The position numbers were made by a program, and so were the translations under genes. A stretch of 15,892 nt of DNA. Source: Rhodobacteraceae bacterium UBA2776 (GTDB taxonomy: Bacteria; Pseudomonadota; Alphaproteobacteria; Rhodobacterales; Rhodobacteraceae). Below the pieces are notes generated by a model, which worked only from the letters and a program-made list of their open reading frames with translations, made no database searches and was not told the DNA's origin. The stretch lies in assembly GCA_002352425.1 (NCBI GenBank), contig DEIK01000130.1, positions 1-15,892 on the forward strand, read 5' to 3'. Each line of letters begins with the position of its first letter. The first letter of the stretch is position 1. Of the stretch, positions 7,341 through 14,459 are shown in pieces.

Positions 7341-8474
7341 TTAGCGTTCGTTTGTTGGCACATAGGGGCGCATGTCGGGGCCGTTGTATAGGGTTAGTGG
7401 GCGGATCAGAATGCCCGAGCGTCGTTGCTCAATGCATTGGATTACCCATCCCGGCACACGGCCTATGGCGAAAATAGGCACGTAGAGGTCCATCGGGATG
7501 CCGTGCAATTGGTAAATCACGCCAGAGTAAAAATCGACGTTCACGTTTAAGCCGTGACGCGCATAGGGGTGCATGGCGTCGACCACGGCTTGCAGGATGT
7601 CGTACCATTCGGGTTGACCCATTTCTTGAGACAGCTTTTTGACGCCATCGCGCATGTGGCGGGCCCGCGGGTCTTCGGCGCGGTAGACGCGGTGGCCAAA
7701 TCCGGTCACAGCTTCGCGGTTTTTGCGTTTTGCTTTGACATAGGCGGCGGCGTTTTCGGCGCTGCCGATTTCCGCGACCATTTTCATAACGTCCTCGGCG
7801 GCCCCGCCGTGGGCTGGACCTGCGAGGGTGGACAGGGCGGTAACAATCGCGCCGTGCAGATTGGCGTCGGTGCCAACTGTGACGCGGGCGGCAAAGCTGG
7901 ACGCGTTAGAGCCGTGTTCGGCGTGCAGGATGAAATCAACGTCAGCCAAACGGGCAGCATCAACGCTGGGAACTTCGCCCTTTAGCATCCACAACCAGTT
8001 GGCGGCATGGCCAAGGCTCATATCTGGTTTCACCGGTGTGCGCCCGTTGCGAATGGCGTCATGAGCCGCGACGATCATTGGTACTTGGGCAGTCAGTTTG
8101 ATGCCGTTGTCTATGAAGCCTTGTTCAGAGGTGTCGGTGCTATTGGCGTCCAAAGCGGCCAAGGCCGAAGTTGCTGTGCGCAAAACATCCATAGGGTGAC
8201 CGGATTGGATTTGCTTGATCACTTTGTAGATTTCTGGTGGCAGAGTGCGGGCGGCTTTGAGCCTTGCGTCAAAGTCAGCCAACGCGTTTGCGGTTGGTAA
8301 CTCGCCATAGATCAGCAGATAGGCGACTTCCTCGAAGGATGATTGCGTGGCCAGATCGTGGATCGAGTAGCCGCTATAGGACAATTCGCCTTTGGCACCA
8401 TCAATGTGGCTGGTGGCGGAGCGCTCAAAGTAGATGCCTTTGAGGCCGCGATTGATCTTGACGGGATCGGTCAT
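7341..8474 (-). CDS. Citrate synthase family protein (short, archaeal/Gram-positive type)
   Basis: This 377-residue protein is shorter than the roughly 430-residue hexameric GltA normally used by Alphaproteobacteria. It carries the full catalytic set: H187 (in HAEHGSN), H222 (in GPAHGGA), H261 (in GFGHRVY) and D314 (in NVDFYSG). These positions closely match those of short citrate synthases such as the Thermoplasma enzyme. It condenses acetyl-CoA with oxaloacetate; 2-methylcitrate synthase activity (propionyl-CoA) cannot be excluded, since that subfamily is very similar. Beside pta, ackA and xsc, a role in drawing off sulfonate-derived acetyl-CoA is a reasonable inference. It is divergent from pta, with only 39 bp between the two start codons. 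An AAAGGA ribosome-binding site precedes the ATG. Confidence 0.85.
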   Translation of the reverse strand: MTDPVKINRGLKGIYFERSATSHIDGAKGELSYSGYSIHDLATQSSFEEVAYLLIYGELPTANALADFDARLKAARTLPPEIYKVIKQIQSGHPMDVLRTATSALAALDANSTDTSEQGFIDNGIKLTAQVPMIVAAHDAIRNGRTPVKPDMSLGHAANWLWMLKGEVPSVDAARLADVDFILHAEHGSNASSFAARVTVGTDANLHGAIVTALSTLAGPAHGGAAEDVMKMVAEIGSAENAAAYVKAKRKNREAVTGFGHRVYRAEDPRARHMRDGVKKLSQEMGQPEWYDILQAVVDAMHPYARHGLNVNVDFYSGVIYQLHGIPMDLYVPIFAIGRVPGWVIQCIEQRRSGILIRPLTLYNGPDMRPYVPTNER

Positions 8475-8513
8475 ATCGGTGTCCTTTCGATTGTGGTGAA
8501 AGAGGATTTTTTG

Positions 8514-9368
8514 ATGTCGGTTCTGGAAGATTTATATGCGCGGGCGCGGGCACGCAAATTGCGGGTGGTGTTCCCCGAGGCAGGGGAAGATGCGCGCATT
8601 GACGTCGCGATGGGGCGGTTAGAGGCTGAGGGCTTGGCTGCGCCGATTGGATTGGTTGATGCGGATGACGCGCAACTGGCGGCGCTGTTGGCGACCCGCC
8701 CGATGAAAGAAGCCTTGGCGCGACGCATGTTGCAAAAACCACTGATCCGGGGTGCGGCGATGGTGGCCGCAGGGCAGGCCGACGTGATGGTGGCAGGCGC
8801 GGTCAGCGCGACGCGCCGTGTGATTGAGGCGGCGTCGATTGCGATTGGCATGACGGATGGGGTCACGGTGCCATCATCATTTTTCCTGATGATATTTCCG
8901 GACGGTCGCGAATTGGTATTTGCCGATTGCGCGGTAAATGTGGCTCCGAATGCGGCGGCGTTGGCCGATATTGCGCGGGCGTCGGCACTATCAGGGGCGG
9001 CATTGCTGGGGGATGCGCGGGTGGCGATGTTGTCGTTCTCAACCGGCACTTCGGGTGCCGGCGCGTCTGTTGATTTGGTGGCCGAGGCCGCGGGGATGCT
9101 GGGCGATGTGATTGGCCCAGTGCAAGCGGATGCGGCGCTGAATGCGTCAATAGCGGCGGCCAAAGGCGTTTGCGGTGGTGATGCAAATGTGCTGATCTTT
9201 CCGTCACTGGATGCTGGCAATATCGCATATAAATTGGTCCAGGAATTGGCTGGTGCGCAGGCGGTTGGCCCGTTCTTGCAGGGGTTTGCCAAGCCGGTTT
9301 GCGACTTGTCTCGCGGTGCCAGCATTGACGACATTGTCGCAGCAACAGCCGTCACGGCTGCCCTATAA
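8514..9368 (+). CDS. pta: Phosphate acetyltransferase (compact form)
   Basis: This 284-residue PTA_PTB-family enzyme transfers the acetyl group of acetyl phosphate to CoA. Conserved features are SFSTGTSGAGA (174-184), AGAVSATRR (94-102), the VFADCAVN segment (135-142) and LSRGAS (265-270). It lacks the N-terminal regulatory domains of the long E. coli enzyme and is even shorter than the usual catalytic domain of about 320-330 residues. The shortening lies mainly in the region before residue 80. The ATG at 8514 was chosen because of AGAGGA eight bases upstream; upstream in-frame codons overlap the divergent citrate synthase gene. It is the only + strand gene in the sulfonate block and converges on ackA with 30 bp between stops. 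It completes the Xsc route to acetyl-CoA. Confidence 0.9.
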   Translation: MSVLEDLYARARARKLRVVFPEAGEDARIDVAMGRLEAEGLAAPIGLVDADDAQLAALLATRPMKEALARRMLQKPLIRGAAMVAAGQADVMVAGAVSATRRVIEAASIAIGMTDGVTVPSSFFLMIFPDGRELVFADCAVNVAPNAAALADIARASALSGAALLGDARVAMLSFSTGTSGAGASVDLVAEAAGMLGDVIGPVQADAALNASIAAAKGVCGGDANVLIFPSLDAGNIAYKLVQELAGAQAVGPFLQGFAKPVCDLSRGASIDDIVAATAVTAAL

Positions 9369-9398
9369 GGCATTGACAGGGTGTGCTGGGCTGGGATG

Positions 9399-10559
9399 TC
9401 AGGCTCCGATCAGTGAAAGCGCGTCTTTGGCGATCATTCGTTCTTCTTGAGCAGGGACCAACCAGACGTCTATTTTTGAAGTTTCGGCATGCAGTTTGGC
9501 GGAGTTGCGGTGATTGGCGTCGGGGTTCATTTTAACCCCTGCCCATTCCAACCCGCGCAAAATCCGCGCCCGCACGGCAATTGCATTTTCACCGATGCCA
9601 CCGGTGAAGGCGATGGCGTCCAACCCCTCCATCGCTGCGATTAAGGATCCGGCATGGCGCAGGCTCCAATAGCAAAAATGTTCAATGGCAAAGTCACTGT
9701 CAGCCGAGGCATCCAGCATCAGGTTGCGCATGTCGGATTTGCCCCCCGACAGACCCAGCAAGCCGCTTTCGTTGTTCAGGATCGCTTTGACCCGTTCAAC
9801 CCCGTGCATTTCGACCAACCGCAGCACCGCGTTTGCGTCAATGCCCCCGGACCGTGTCCCCATGGTTAAACCGTCCAGTGGCGAATAGCCCATTGTGGTG
9901 GCAATGGATTGACCGTTCTTAATGGCACATAGGCTGGCCCCGTTGCCAAGGTGAAACGCCAACAAGCGCGAGGGCAGCTTGGAGCCTGTCAGGGTTGGCA
10001 GGTTTTGCACCAATGAACTGTAGGACAACCCGTGAAAACCGTAGCGCCGGATGCCTTGGGTTTCCAACATTTTGGGGATCGCGTAGCGGGTGGCAACGCG
10101 TGGGTTGGTGGCGTGAAAAGCGGTGTCGAAACTGACGTATTGTGGTAAATCGGGTGCGATTTTGGCCAGCGCTGTGATCGCGGCAAGGTTATGCGGATTG
10201 TGCAGCGGGGCCAGCGGGGTACAGGCGGCGATTTCAGCCTGAACCTCGGGGGTGACAGGCTGTGGCTGGGTCAAAGATGCACCGCCATGCACAACGCGGT
10301 GGGCGGCGGCGCACAGCACTTCGGGTGTTGTGCCAAGGGCTTTGAGTGCTGTCAGGAGGCAAGTCAAAGCGGCGGCGTGGTCAGGTAGGGCAGCGGCCTG
10401 TGTTTGGCCATCAATCGTTAGGGTGCTATCCTCGCCGATCTGGGCGGCCAGACCTGCATGTTTCTCAACCAAATCCCCGTCAAACAACGCAAATTTGATC
10501 GAGGAGGAGCCAGCATTCAAGACAAGAATGTCACCGGATACTGGCCCCTGTTTGCTCAT
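9399..10559 (-). CDS. ackA: Acetate kinase
   Basis: This 386-residue ASKHA-fold kinase interconverts acetyl phosphate plus ADP with acetate plus ATP. Visible family motifs include LNAGSSSIKF with N15 near the N terminus, R88 in AAHRVVHGG, D145 in SFDTAFHATNP, the FHGLSY segment with H176, FHLGNGASL around H203, R236 in GTRSGGID, and FTGGIGENA near the C terminus. It starts four bases after the xsc stop (TAA, AACA, ATG), so the two genes form an operon. Here it can turn Xsc-derived acetyl phosphate into ATP and overflow acetate, in parallel with Pta. Many roseobacter sulfonate clusters that I know of carry pta but not ackA beside xsc, so the pair is somewhat unusual. Confidence 0.93.
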   Translation of the reverse strand: MSKQGPVSGDILVLNAGSSSIKFALFDGDLVEKHAGLAAQIGEDSTLTIDGQTQAAALPDHAAALTCLLTALKALGTTPEVLCAAAHRVVHGGASLTQPQPVTPEVQAEIAACTPLAPLHNPHNLAAITALAKIAPDLPQYVSFDTAFHATNPRVATRYAIPKMLETQGIRRYGFHGLSYSSLVQNLPTLTGSKLPSRLLAFHLGNGASLCAIKNGQSIATTMGYSPLDGLTMGTRSGGIDANAVLRLVEMHGVERVKAILNNESGLLGLSGGKSDMRNLMLDASADSDFAIEHFCYWSLRHAGSLIAAMEGLDAIAFTGGIGENAIAVRARILRGLEWAGVKMNPDANHRNSAKLHAETSKIDVWLVPAQEERMIAKDALSLIGA

Positions 10560-10563
10560 TGTT

Positions 10564-12339
10564 TTACACCTTTTGCGGACGCATATCGTCGGCGGAGATG
10601 CCTGCCACCGAAACCGGTTTCTTCATGGCGTCACGGCGGAACGGCTCGCCCAATTCCTGGTTCAGCAGGATTTCGATGAATGTGGTTTTACCCTCTTTCA
10701 TCTGGGCCTTAACAGCCACATCCAATGCCGCTGTCAGCTCGTCCATTGAGGTAACCTGCACGCCTACCAACCCACAAGCTTGAGCGATTCCGGCGTAGGA
10801 CACATCAACGTCCAACTCGGTGCCAACGAAATTATCTTCATACCAAAGTGTGGTGTTGCGTTTTTCAGCCCCCCATTGGTAGTTGCGGAAAATCACCATG
10901 GTGATGGCGGGCCACTCGTCGCGGCCCACGGATACCATTTCATTCATGGAAATCCCGAAGGCGCCGTCACCCGCAAAGCCAACAACGGGCACTTCAGGCG
11001 TGCCGATTTTCGCGCCGCAAATGGCAGGGAAGCCATAGCCGCAAGGCCCAAACAGGCCGGGTGCCAGATACTTGCGGCCATTTTCAAAGGTTGGGTAGGC
11101 ATTGCCGATGGCGCAATTGTTGCCGATGTCGGACGAAATGATCGCATCTTTTGGCAGGGCCGATTGGATCGCCCGCCACGCCATGCGCGGTGACATTTTG
11201 GCAGGCTCGCGATCACGCGCGCGCTCGTTCCATGTGGTGCCCGGATCGTCGTCCTCGTGGTCCATTGAAGTCAATTCTTGTGCCCATGCAGATTTGGTTT
11301 TGCTGATTGTGGCTTTGCGCGCGTCGCGGCCGTCGTCGCCCGCTGTGCTGGACAGGCGGGACAGGATGCCACTGGCAACCTTTTGGGCATCCCCAATGAT
11401 GCCGACGGTGACGGGTTTGGTCAGGCCGATGCGGTCCGGGTTGATGTCGACCTGAATGATTTTGGCCTGTGTTGGCCAGTAATCAATGCCGTATCCCGGC
11501 AGGGTTGAAAACGGGTTCAAACGGGTGCCAAGCGCCAGCACCACATCGGCCTTTGAGATCAATTCCATCGCCGCTTTGGAACCGTTGTAGCCCAGTGGGC
11601 CAACGGACAACGGGTGCGAGCCGGGGAAGGCGTCATTGTGCTGATAACCACAGGCCACAGGCGCATCCAGCGTTTCGGCCAGCTTCATCGAGGCGTCGAT
11701 CGCGCCACCGATCACCACGCCGGCCCCGTTCAGGATGACGGGGAATTTGGCGGATGACAGCAGATCGGCAGCTTTCGCCAAGGCGTCTTCGCCGCCCGAG
11801 GGGCGCTCGAACTCAACGATCTGTGGGAGTTCGATGTCGATCACTTGGGTCCAGAAATCGCGCGGCACGTTGATCTGTGCGGGGGCCGAGGCGCGTTTGG
11901 CCTGCAGGATCACGCGGTTCAGGGTTTCGGCGATGCGGCGTGGGTCGCGGACCTCTTCCTGGTAGGCGACCATGTCTTTGAACAGGGCCATTTGCTCGAC
12001 CTCTTGGAAACCGCCCTGACCAATGGTGGCGTTGGCGGCTTGAGGGGTGACCAGCAGGAGCGGCGTGTGGTTCCAATAGGCGGTTTTCACGGGGGTGACA
12101 AAGTTTGTGATGCCAGGGCCGTTTTGCGCCACCATCATCGACATTTTACCCGTCGCGCGCGTATAGCCATCTGACATCATGCCCGCGTTACATTCATGGG
12201 CGGCGTCCCAAAACTTGATCCCGGCTTGCGGGAACAGATCGGAAATCGGCATCATGGCTGAACCAATGATGCCAAAAGCGTGTTCAATTCCGTGCATTTG
12301 CAGCACTTTTACGAAGGCTTCTTCGGTTGTCATTTTCAT
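10564..12339 (-). CDS. xsc: Sulfoacetaldehyde acetyltransferase
   Basis: This 591-residue thiamine-diphosphate enzyme converts sulfoacetaldehyde and phosphate into acetyl phosphate and sulfite, the desulfonation step for taurine, isethionate and other C2 sulfonates. The catalytic Glu is E49 in AAHECNAG, and the ThDP-binding motif runs from GDG (457-459) to N486. The opening MKMTTEEAFVKVLQMHGIEH and the IIGSAMMPISD segment are distinctive for Xsc within the acetolactate-synthase-like superfamily. The ATG at 12339 is preferred over one at 12384 because an AAAGGA site lies about eight bases upstream and the domain begins at once. It is the first gene of the xsc-ackA operon. Its upstream region carries direct repeats resembling the TauR operator, so induction by taurine is likely. 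Confidence 0.95.
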   Translation of the reverse strand: MKMTTEEAFVKVLQMHGIEHAFGIIGSAMMPISDLFPQAGIKFWDAAHECNAGMMSDGYTRATGKMSMMVAQNGPGITNFVTPVKTAYWNHTPLLLVTPQAANATIGQGGFQEVEQMALFKDMVAYQEEVRDPRRIAETLNRVILQAKRASAPAQINVPRDFWTQVIDIELPQIVEFERPSGGEDALAKAADLLSSAKFPVILNGAGVVIGGAIDASMKLAETLDAPVACGYQHNDAFPGSHPLSVGPLGYNGSKAAMELISKADVVLALGTRLNPFSTLPGYGIDYWPTQAKIIQVDINPDRIGLTKPVTVGIIGDAQKVASGILSRLSSTAGDDGRDARKATISKTKSAWAQELTSMDHEDDDPGTTWNERARDREPAKMSPRMAWRAIQSALPKDAIISSDIGNNCAIGNAYPTFENGRKYLAPGLFGPCGYGFPAICGAKIGTPEVPVVGFAGDGAFGISMNEMVSVGRDEWPAITMVIFRNYQWGAEKRNTTLWYEDNFVGTELDVDVSYAGIAQACGLVGVQVTSMDELTAALDVAVKAQMKEGKTTFIEILLNQELGEPFRRDAMKKPVSVAGISADDMRPQKV

Positions 12340-12435
12340 GGCGGAATTCCTTTGGTTATTCACATGAGGGCAGCGGGTTGCCATGCGGTATGGCGACAGT
12401 TCATCAGCAGGGATAGGGCTTGGGTTCGTTCGAGA

Positions 12436-12468
12436 ATAGGGCCAGATCGCCCATCTGAATAGGTCCAG
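12436..12468 (-). promoter_or_regulatory. Direct repeats resembling the TauR operator upstream of xsc
   Basis: On the - strand, reading toward xsc, CTGGACCTAT (12468-12459) is followed 23 bp later, start to start, by CTGGCCCTAT (12445-12436). From memory, TauR, a MocR-type GntR regulator of taurine genes in Rhodobacter, recognises two direct repeats close to CTGGACYTAA. The spacing here is about two helical turns, which suits one dimer on one face of the helix. The site is about 100 bp upstream of the xsc ATG. A downstream TATCCC element could be a weak -10 box. tauR itself is not in the window. Confidence 0.55.
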
Positions 12469-12494
12469 TTGGTGGCGACAGGAAAACTATTGGC

Positions 12495-12737
12495 CATCCG
12501 AGTGTGGCGGTATTTTCAGCCACTCTCGCCGTGGCGCAACAGGTTGGTGCTACGGGGCTTGAGGCGAAGTTCAGCTATCGGATCTGTGTTGCGATGGCTC
12601 TGGCCGGGTTGGATACGGGGGCGCTCGGCAGCTACACGGACGCCAACTGCGCCGCCGCTGACCTGTGCAGGTTACGTGATTTGGTACAGGTCGAGGGGGA
12701 TGGCGATTTGGATCGCTTTGCCTTGTTGCTTGGGTGA
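12495..12737 (+). pseudogene. C-terminal remnant of an MmgE/PrpD-family gene
   Basis: A + strand frame encodes a segment including ATGLEAKFSYRICVAMALAG and then YTDANCAAADLCRLRDLV. It matches the late part of MmgE/PrpD proteins, where TGLEAKFS, a run of small hydrophobics and a TD motif recur. There is no start codon with a ribosome-binding site. A stop lies upstream in frame at 12456-12458 and the frame ends early at 12735-12737. The +1 frame continues with plausible coding (GEIGVVIHAQ and on to about 12813), which suggests a frameshift near 12730. The similarity begins right where the xsc upstream repeats end. The 490-bp stretch 12340-12829 therefore holds the xsc control region plus this broken gene and nothing else I can support. 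Confidence 0.55.
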
Positions 12738-12829
12738 AATTGGCGTTGTGATCCACGCCCAAGTTGCGGTAACAGGTGCCCAGCAACGGGCCGATCCGGC
12801 CGCCGTGACGTAAAGAGCCGAGTTATCCA

Positions 12830-13303
12830 ATGTCTAACCCTTGCCTTAAAATGGTATTAGTGACGCCCGAGATTCCATATAATACAGGGGCGATCGGGCG
12901 GACCTGTGTGGCGCTGGAACTTGAGCTGATCTTGATCAAACCCTACGGATTTTCGTTGGATGAAAAGGCTGTGAAGCGGGCCGGAACGAATTACTGGAAA
13001 CATGTCCAGCTTAGCGAATATGACGATTGGCACAGCTTTATGGCAGATCGCAAACCACCCCGCGACAGCCTGTATTTCTTTGAGGAAGATGGTGCGCAAA
13101 GCTTCTATGAACCCGCGTATCAACAAGATGCCTATTTGGTGTTTGGTTGCGAATCCAGGGGCCTGCCGCCTGAGATATTAGAAGGACTGGATGACCGAAT
13201 GTTCAACCTGCCAATGCGGAGCAAACTGGTGCGGTCCTTGAACTTGGCCAATGTTGCAACAGCCGTGATCTATCAAGCGATGCGCCCCCAGCTGGGCGGT
13301 TGA
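12830..13303 (+). CDS. trmL: tRNA (cytidine/uridine-34-2'-O)-methyltransferase TrmL
   Basis: This 157-residue SPOUT-family methyltransferase has the usual TrmL/YibK length. It begins with the family signature PEIPYNTGAIGRTC (residues 13-26). The SAM-binding trefoil knot region includes LVFGCESRGLP (103-112) and SLNLANVATAVIYQ (136-149). TrmL methylates the ribose of the wobble nucleotide 34 in certain tRNA-Leu species. It is a housekeeping gene unrelated to its sulfur and purine neighbours and may mark the edge of the accessory region. The start is the first ATG; the ribosome-binding sequence is weak. No strong terminator follows it. Confidence 0.93.
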   Translation: MSNPCLKMVLVTPEIPYNTGAIGRTCVALELELILIKPYGFSLDEKAVKRAGTNYWKHVQLSEYDDWHSFMADRKPPRDSLYFFEEDGAQSFYEPAYQQDAYLVFGCESRGLPPEILEGLDDRMFNLPMRSKLVRSLNLANVATAVIYQAMRPQLGG

Positions 13304-13390
13304 ATGCTGCCCCTTGCTGTGCTTTGCTTGAGGTTGAGCGTCGCGGTCGATTCTGAAAATTCTTGACCGATTGATAAAAAAATCGCACGC

Positions 13391-13414
13391 TATGATCACA
13401 CAGCCACTTGGGAG
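13391..13414 (+). promoter_or_regulatory. Candidate -10 box and ribosome-binding site for the BMP gene
   Basis: TATGAT (13391-13396) is a good -10 element. GGGAG (13410-13414) is a clear Shine-Dalgarno six bases before the ATG. The only consensus-like -35, TTGACC (13363-13368), is 22 bp upstream, too far for a normal sigma-70 promoter; TTGATA (13371-13376) is too close at 14 bp. If the -10 is real, the leader is very short and an activator may be needed. A/T-rich DNA lies just upstream. Confidence 0.35.
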
Positions 13415-13420
13415 TTAGCT

Positions 13421-14413
13421 ATGACAATTCTAAAAACATGGACAAGGCGCACGGTTTTGGCGTCATTTGTGGCGGCGGGGACGATGATGTCCGCTGGTGC
13501 CGCACTGGCCGATAAGGTCAAAGTGGCGGGTATTTTCACCCTGCCAGTCGAACAGCAATGGATCAGCCGTATTCATATCGCACTGCAAGCTGCCGAGCAA
13601 CGTGGCGACATCGAATATGTGTTTTCCGAGAATGTCGCCAACACCGATTACGAACGGGTGATGCGCGAGTATTCCGAGGCGGGCCAGCAGTTGATTGTGG
13701 GTGAAATTTTCGGTCTGGAGCGCGCGGCACGTAAAGTGGCCGCCGATTACCCCGAGACCGCGTTTTTGATGGGCTCGTCATTCGAGCCTTCAGGCGACAA
13801 CCTGTCGGTGTTTGACAACTTCATCCACGAGCCAGCCTATTTATCGGGCATGGCGGCAGGGGCTGCCAGCAAGTCAAATGTCATCGGCATGGTCGGTGGT
13901 TTTGCGATCCCCGAAGTGAACCGGTTGATGAACGCCTTTATGGAGGGCGCGCGCGAAACCAACCCCGAGGTCAAGTTCCTCGTCAACTTTATCGACAGCT
14001 GGTACGACCCACCCAAAGCCAAGGAGAGCGCCTTTGCGATGATGGATGCAGGGGCTGACGTAATGTATGCAGAACGCTTTGGCGTGTCGGATGCGGCTGT
14101 TGAACGCGGGGCCAAGGCGATTGGCAATGTGATCGACACTTCGGCGGATTACCCTGCCACGATCCTGTCCTCGGCGATTTGGCATATGGAGCCGACCATT
14201 GACCACGCCATCGCGGCTGTGGCTGGCGGTACATATAAGGCCGAAGATTACGGCCAGTATAGCTATATGGAACATGGCGGCGGGTCGGTGATTGTTGACG
14301 GCGCATTGGTTGCGGCTGATGTGGTTTCGGCGATTGATGCCAAAAAGGCGGCGATTTTGGACGGCTCGTTTACAGTGACAGTGAACGACGAAGAGCCGGT
14401 TTCCGACAAGTAG
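13421..14413 (+). CDS. BMP/Med-family ABC transporter solute-binding protein
   Basis: This 330-residue periplasmic protein of the Bmp (PnrA/TmpC-like) family binds nucleosides or related purines in characterised members. The N terminus is a signal peptide with a twin-arginine-like TRRTVLASF segment, a hydrophobic stretch and probable cleavage after ALA at residue 30. Export by Tat is possible, but Sec is not excluded. There is no lipobox Cys, so it should be soluble in the periplasm. It is followed by a two-module ABC ATPase gene, and two permease genes are expected beyond the right edge, as in nucleoside and purine importers of this class. With puuD and the LysR gene on the other flank, uptake of a purine or purine-derived compound is a reasonable but unproven inference. 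Confidence 0.85.
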   Translation: MTILKTWTRRTVLASFVAAGTMMSAGAALADKVKVAGIFTLPVEQQWISRIHIALQAAEQRGDIEYVFSENVANTDYERVMREYSEAGQQLIVGEIFGLERAARKVAADYPETAFLMGSSFEPSGDNLSVFDNFIHEPAYLSGMAAGAASKSNVIGMVGGFAIPEVNRLMNAFMEGARETNPEVKFLVNFIDSWYDPPKAKESAFAMMDAGADVMYAERFGVSDAAVERGAKAIGNVIDTSADYPATILSSAIWHMEPTIDHAIAAVAGGTYKAEDYGQYSYMEHGGGSVIVDGALVAADVVSAIDAKKAAILDGSFTVTVNDEEPVSDK

Positions 14414-14420
14414 AAAGTTA

Positions 14421-14447
14421 GGGGCGCTGATGCAAATTCAGTGCCCC
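14421..14447 (+). promoter_or_regulatory. Intercistronic hairpin between the BMP gene and its ATPase gene
   Basis: GGGGCGCTGA (14421-14430) pairs with TCAGTGCCCC (14438-14447) over 10 bp, with a single G-U wobble in RNA and a 7-nt loop. There is no T run, so it is not an intrinsic terminator. It begins seven bases after the BMP stop and ends eight bases before the ATPase start. Such hairpins often protect the upstream message from 3' decay, so that the binding protein is made in excess over the ATPase and permeases. It could also limit ribosome access to the ATPase start. Confidence 0.6.
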
Positions 14448-14459
14448 GCATCCTCATGA
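14430..14459 (+). other. Possible 9-codon leader ORF ahead of the ATPase gene
   Basis: An ATG at 14430 opens a 9-residue frame (MQIQCPASS). Its TGA overlaps the ATPase ATG in an ATGA arrangement at 14456-14459. Its start lies at the base of the 10-bp hairpin loop. GGGGCG upstream is a weak ribosome-binding candidate. It might couple translation into the ATPase gene; chance is also quite possible. Confidence 0.2.

Noticed and set aside
8471..9373. A long open frame (300 codons) antisense to pta
   Set aside because: Its translation is Ala/Ser/Thr/Pro-rich with no recognisable motif, as expected from the complement of a GC-rich gene; pta on the other strand has clear conserved motifs.
12469..12813. 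A 114-codon + strand frame upstream of trmL as a real gene
   Set aside because: Most of its length overlaps the frame with MmgE/PrpD similarity and only its last part looks coding, consistent with a frameshifted remnant.
13363..13396. TTGACC with TATGAT as a sigma-70 promoter
   Set aside because: The spacer is 22 bp, too long for a standard promoter; I kept only the -10 as a weak candidate.
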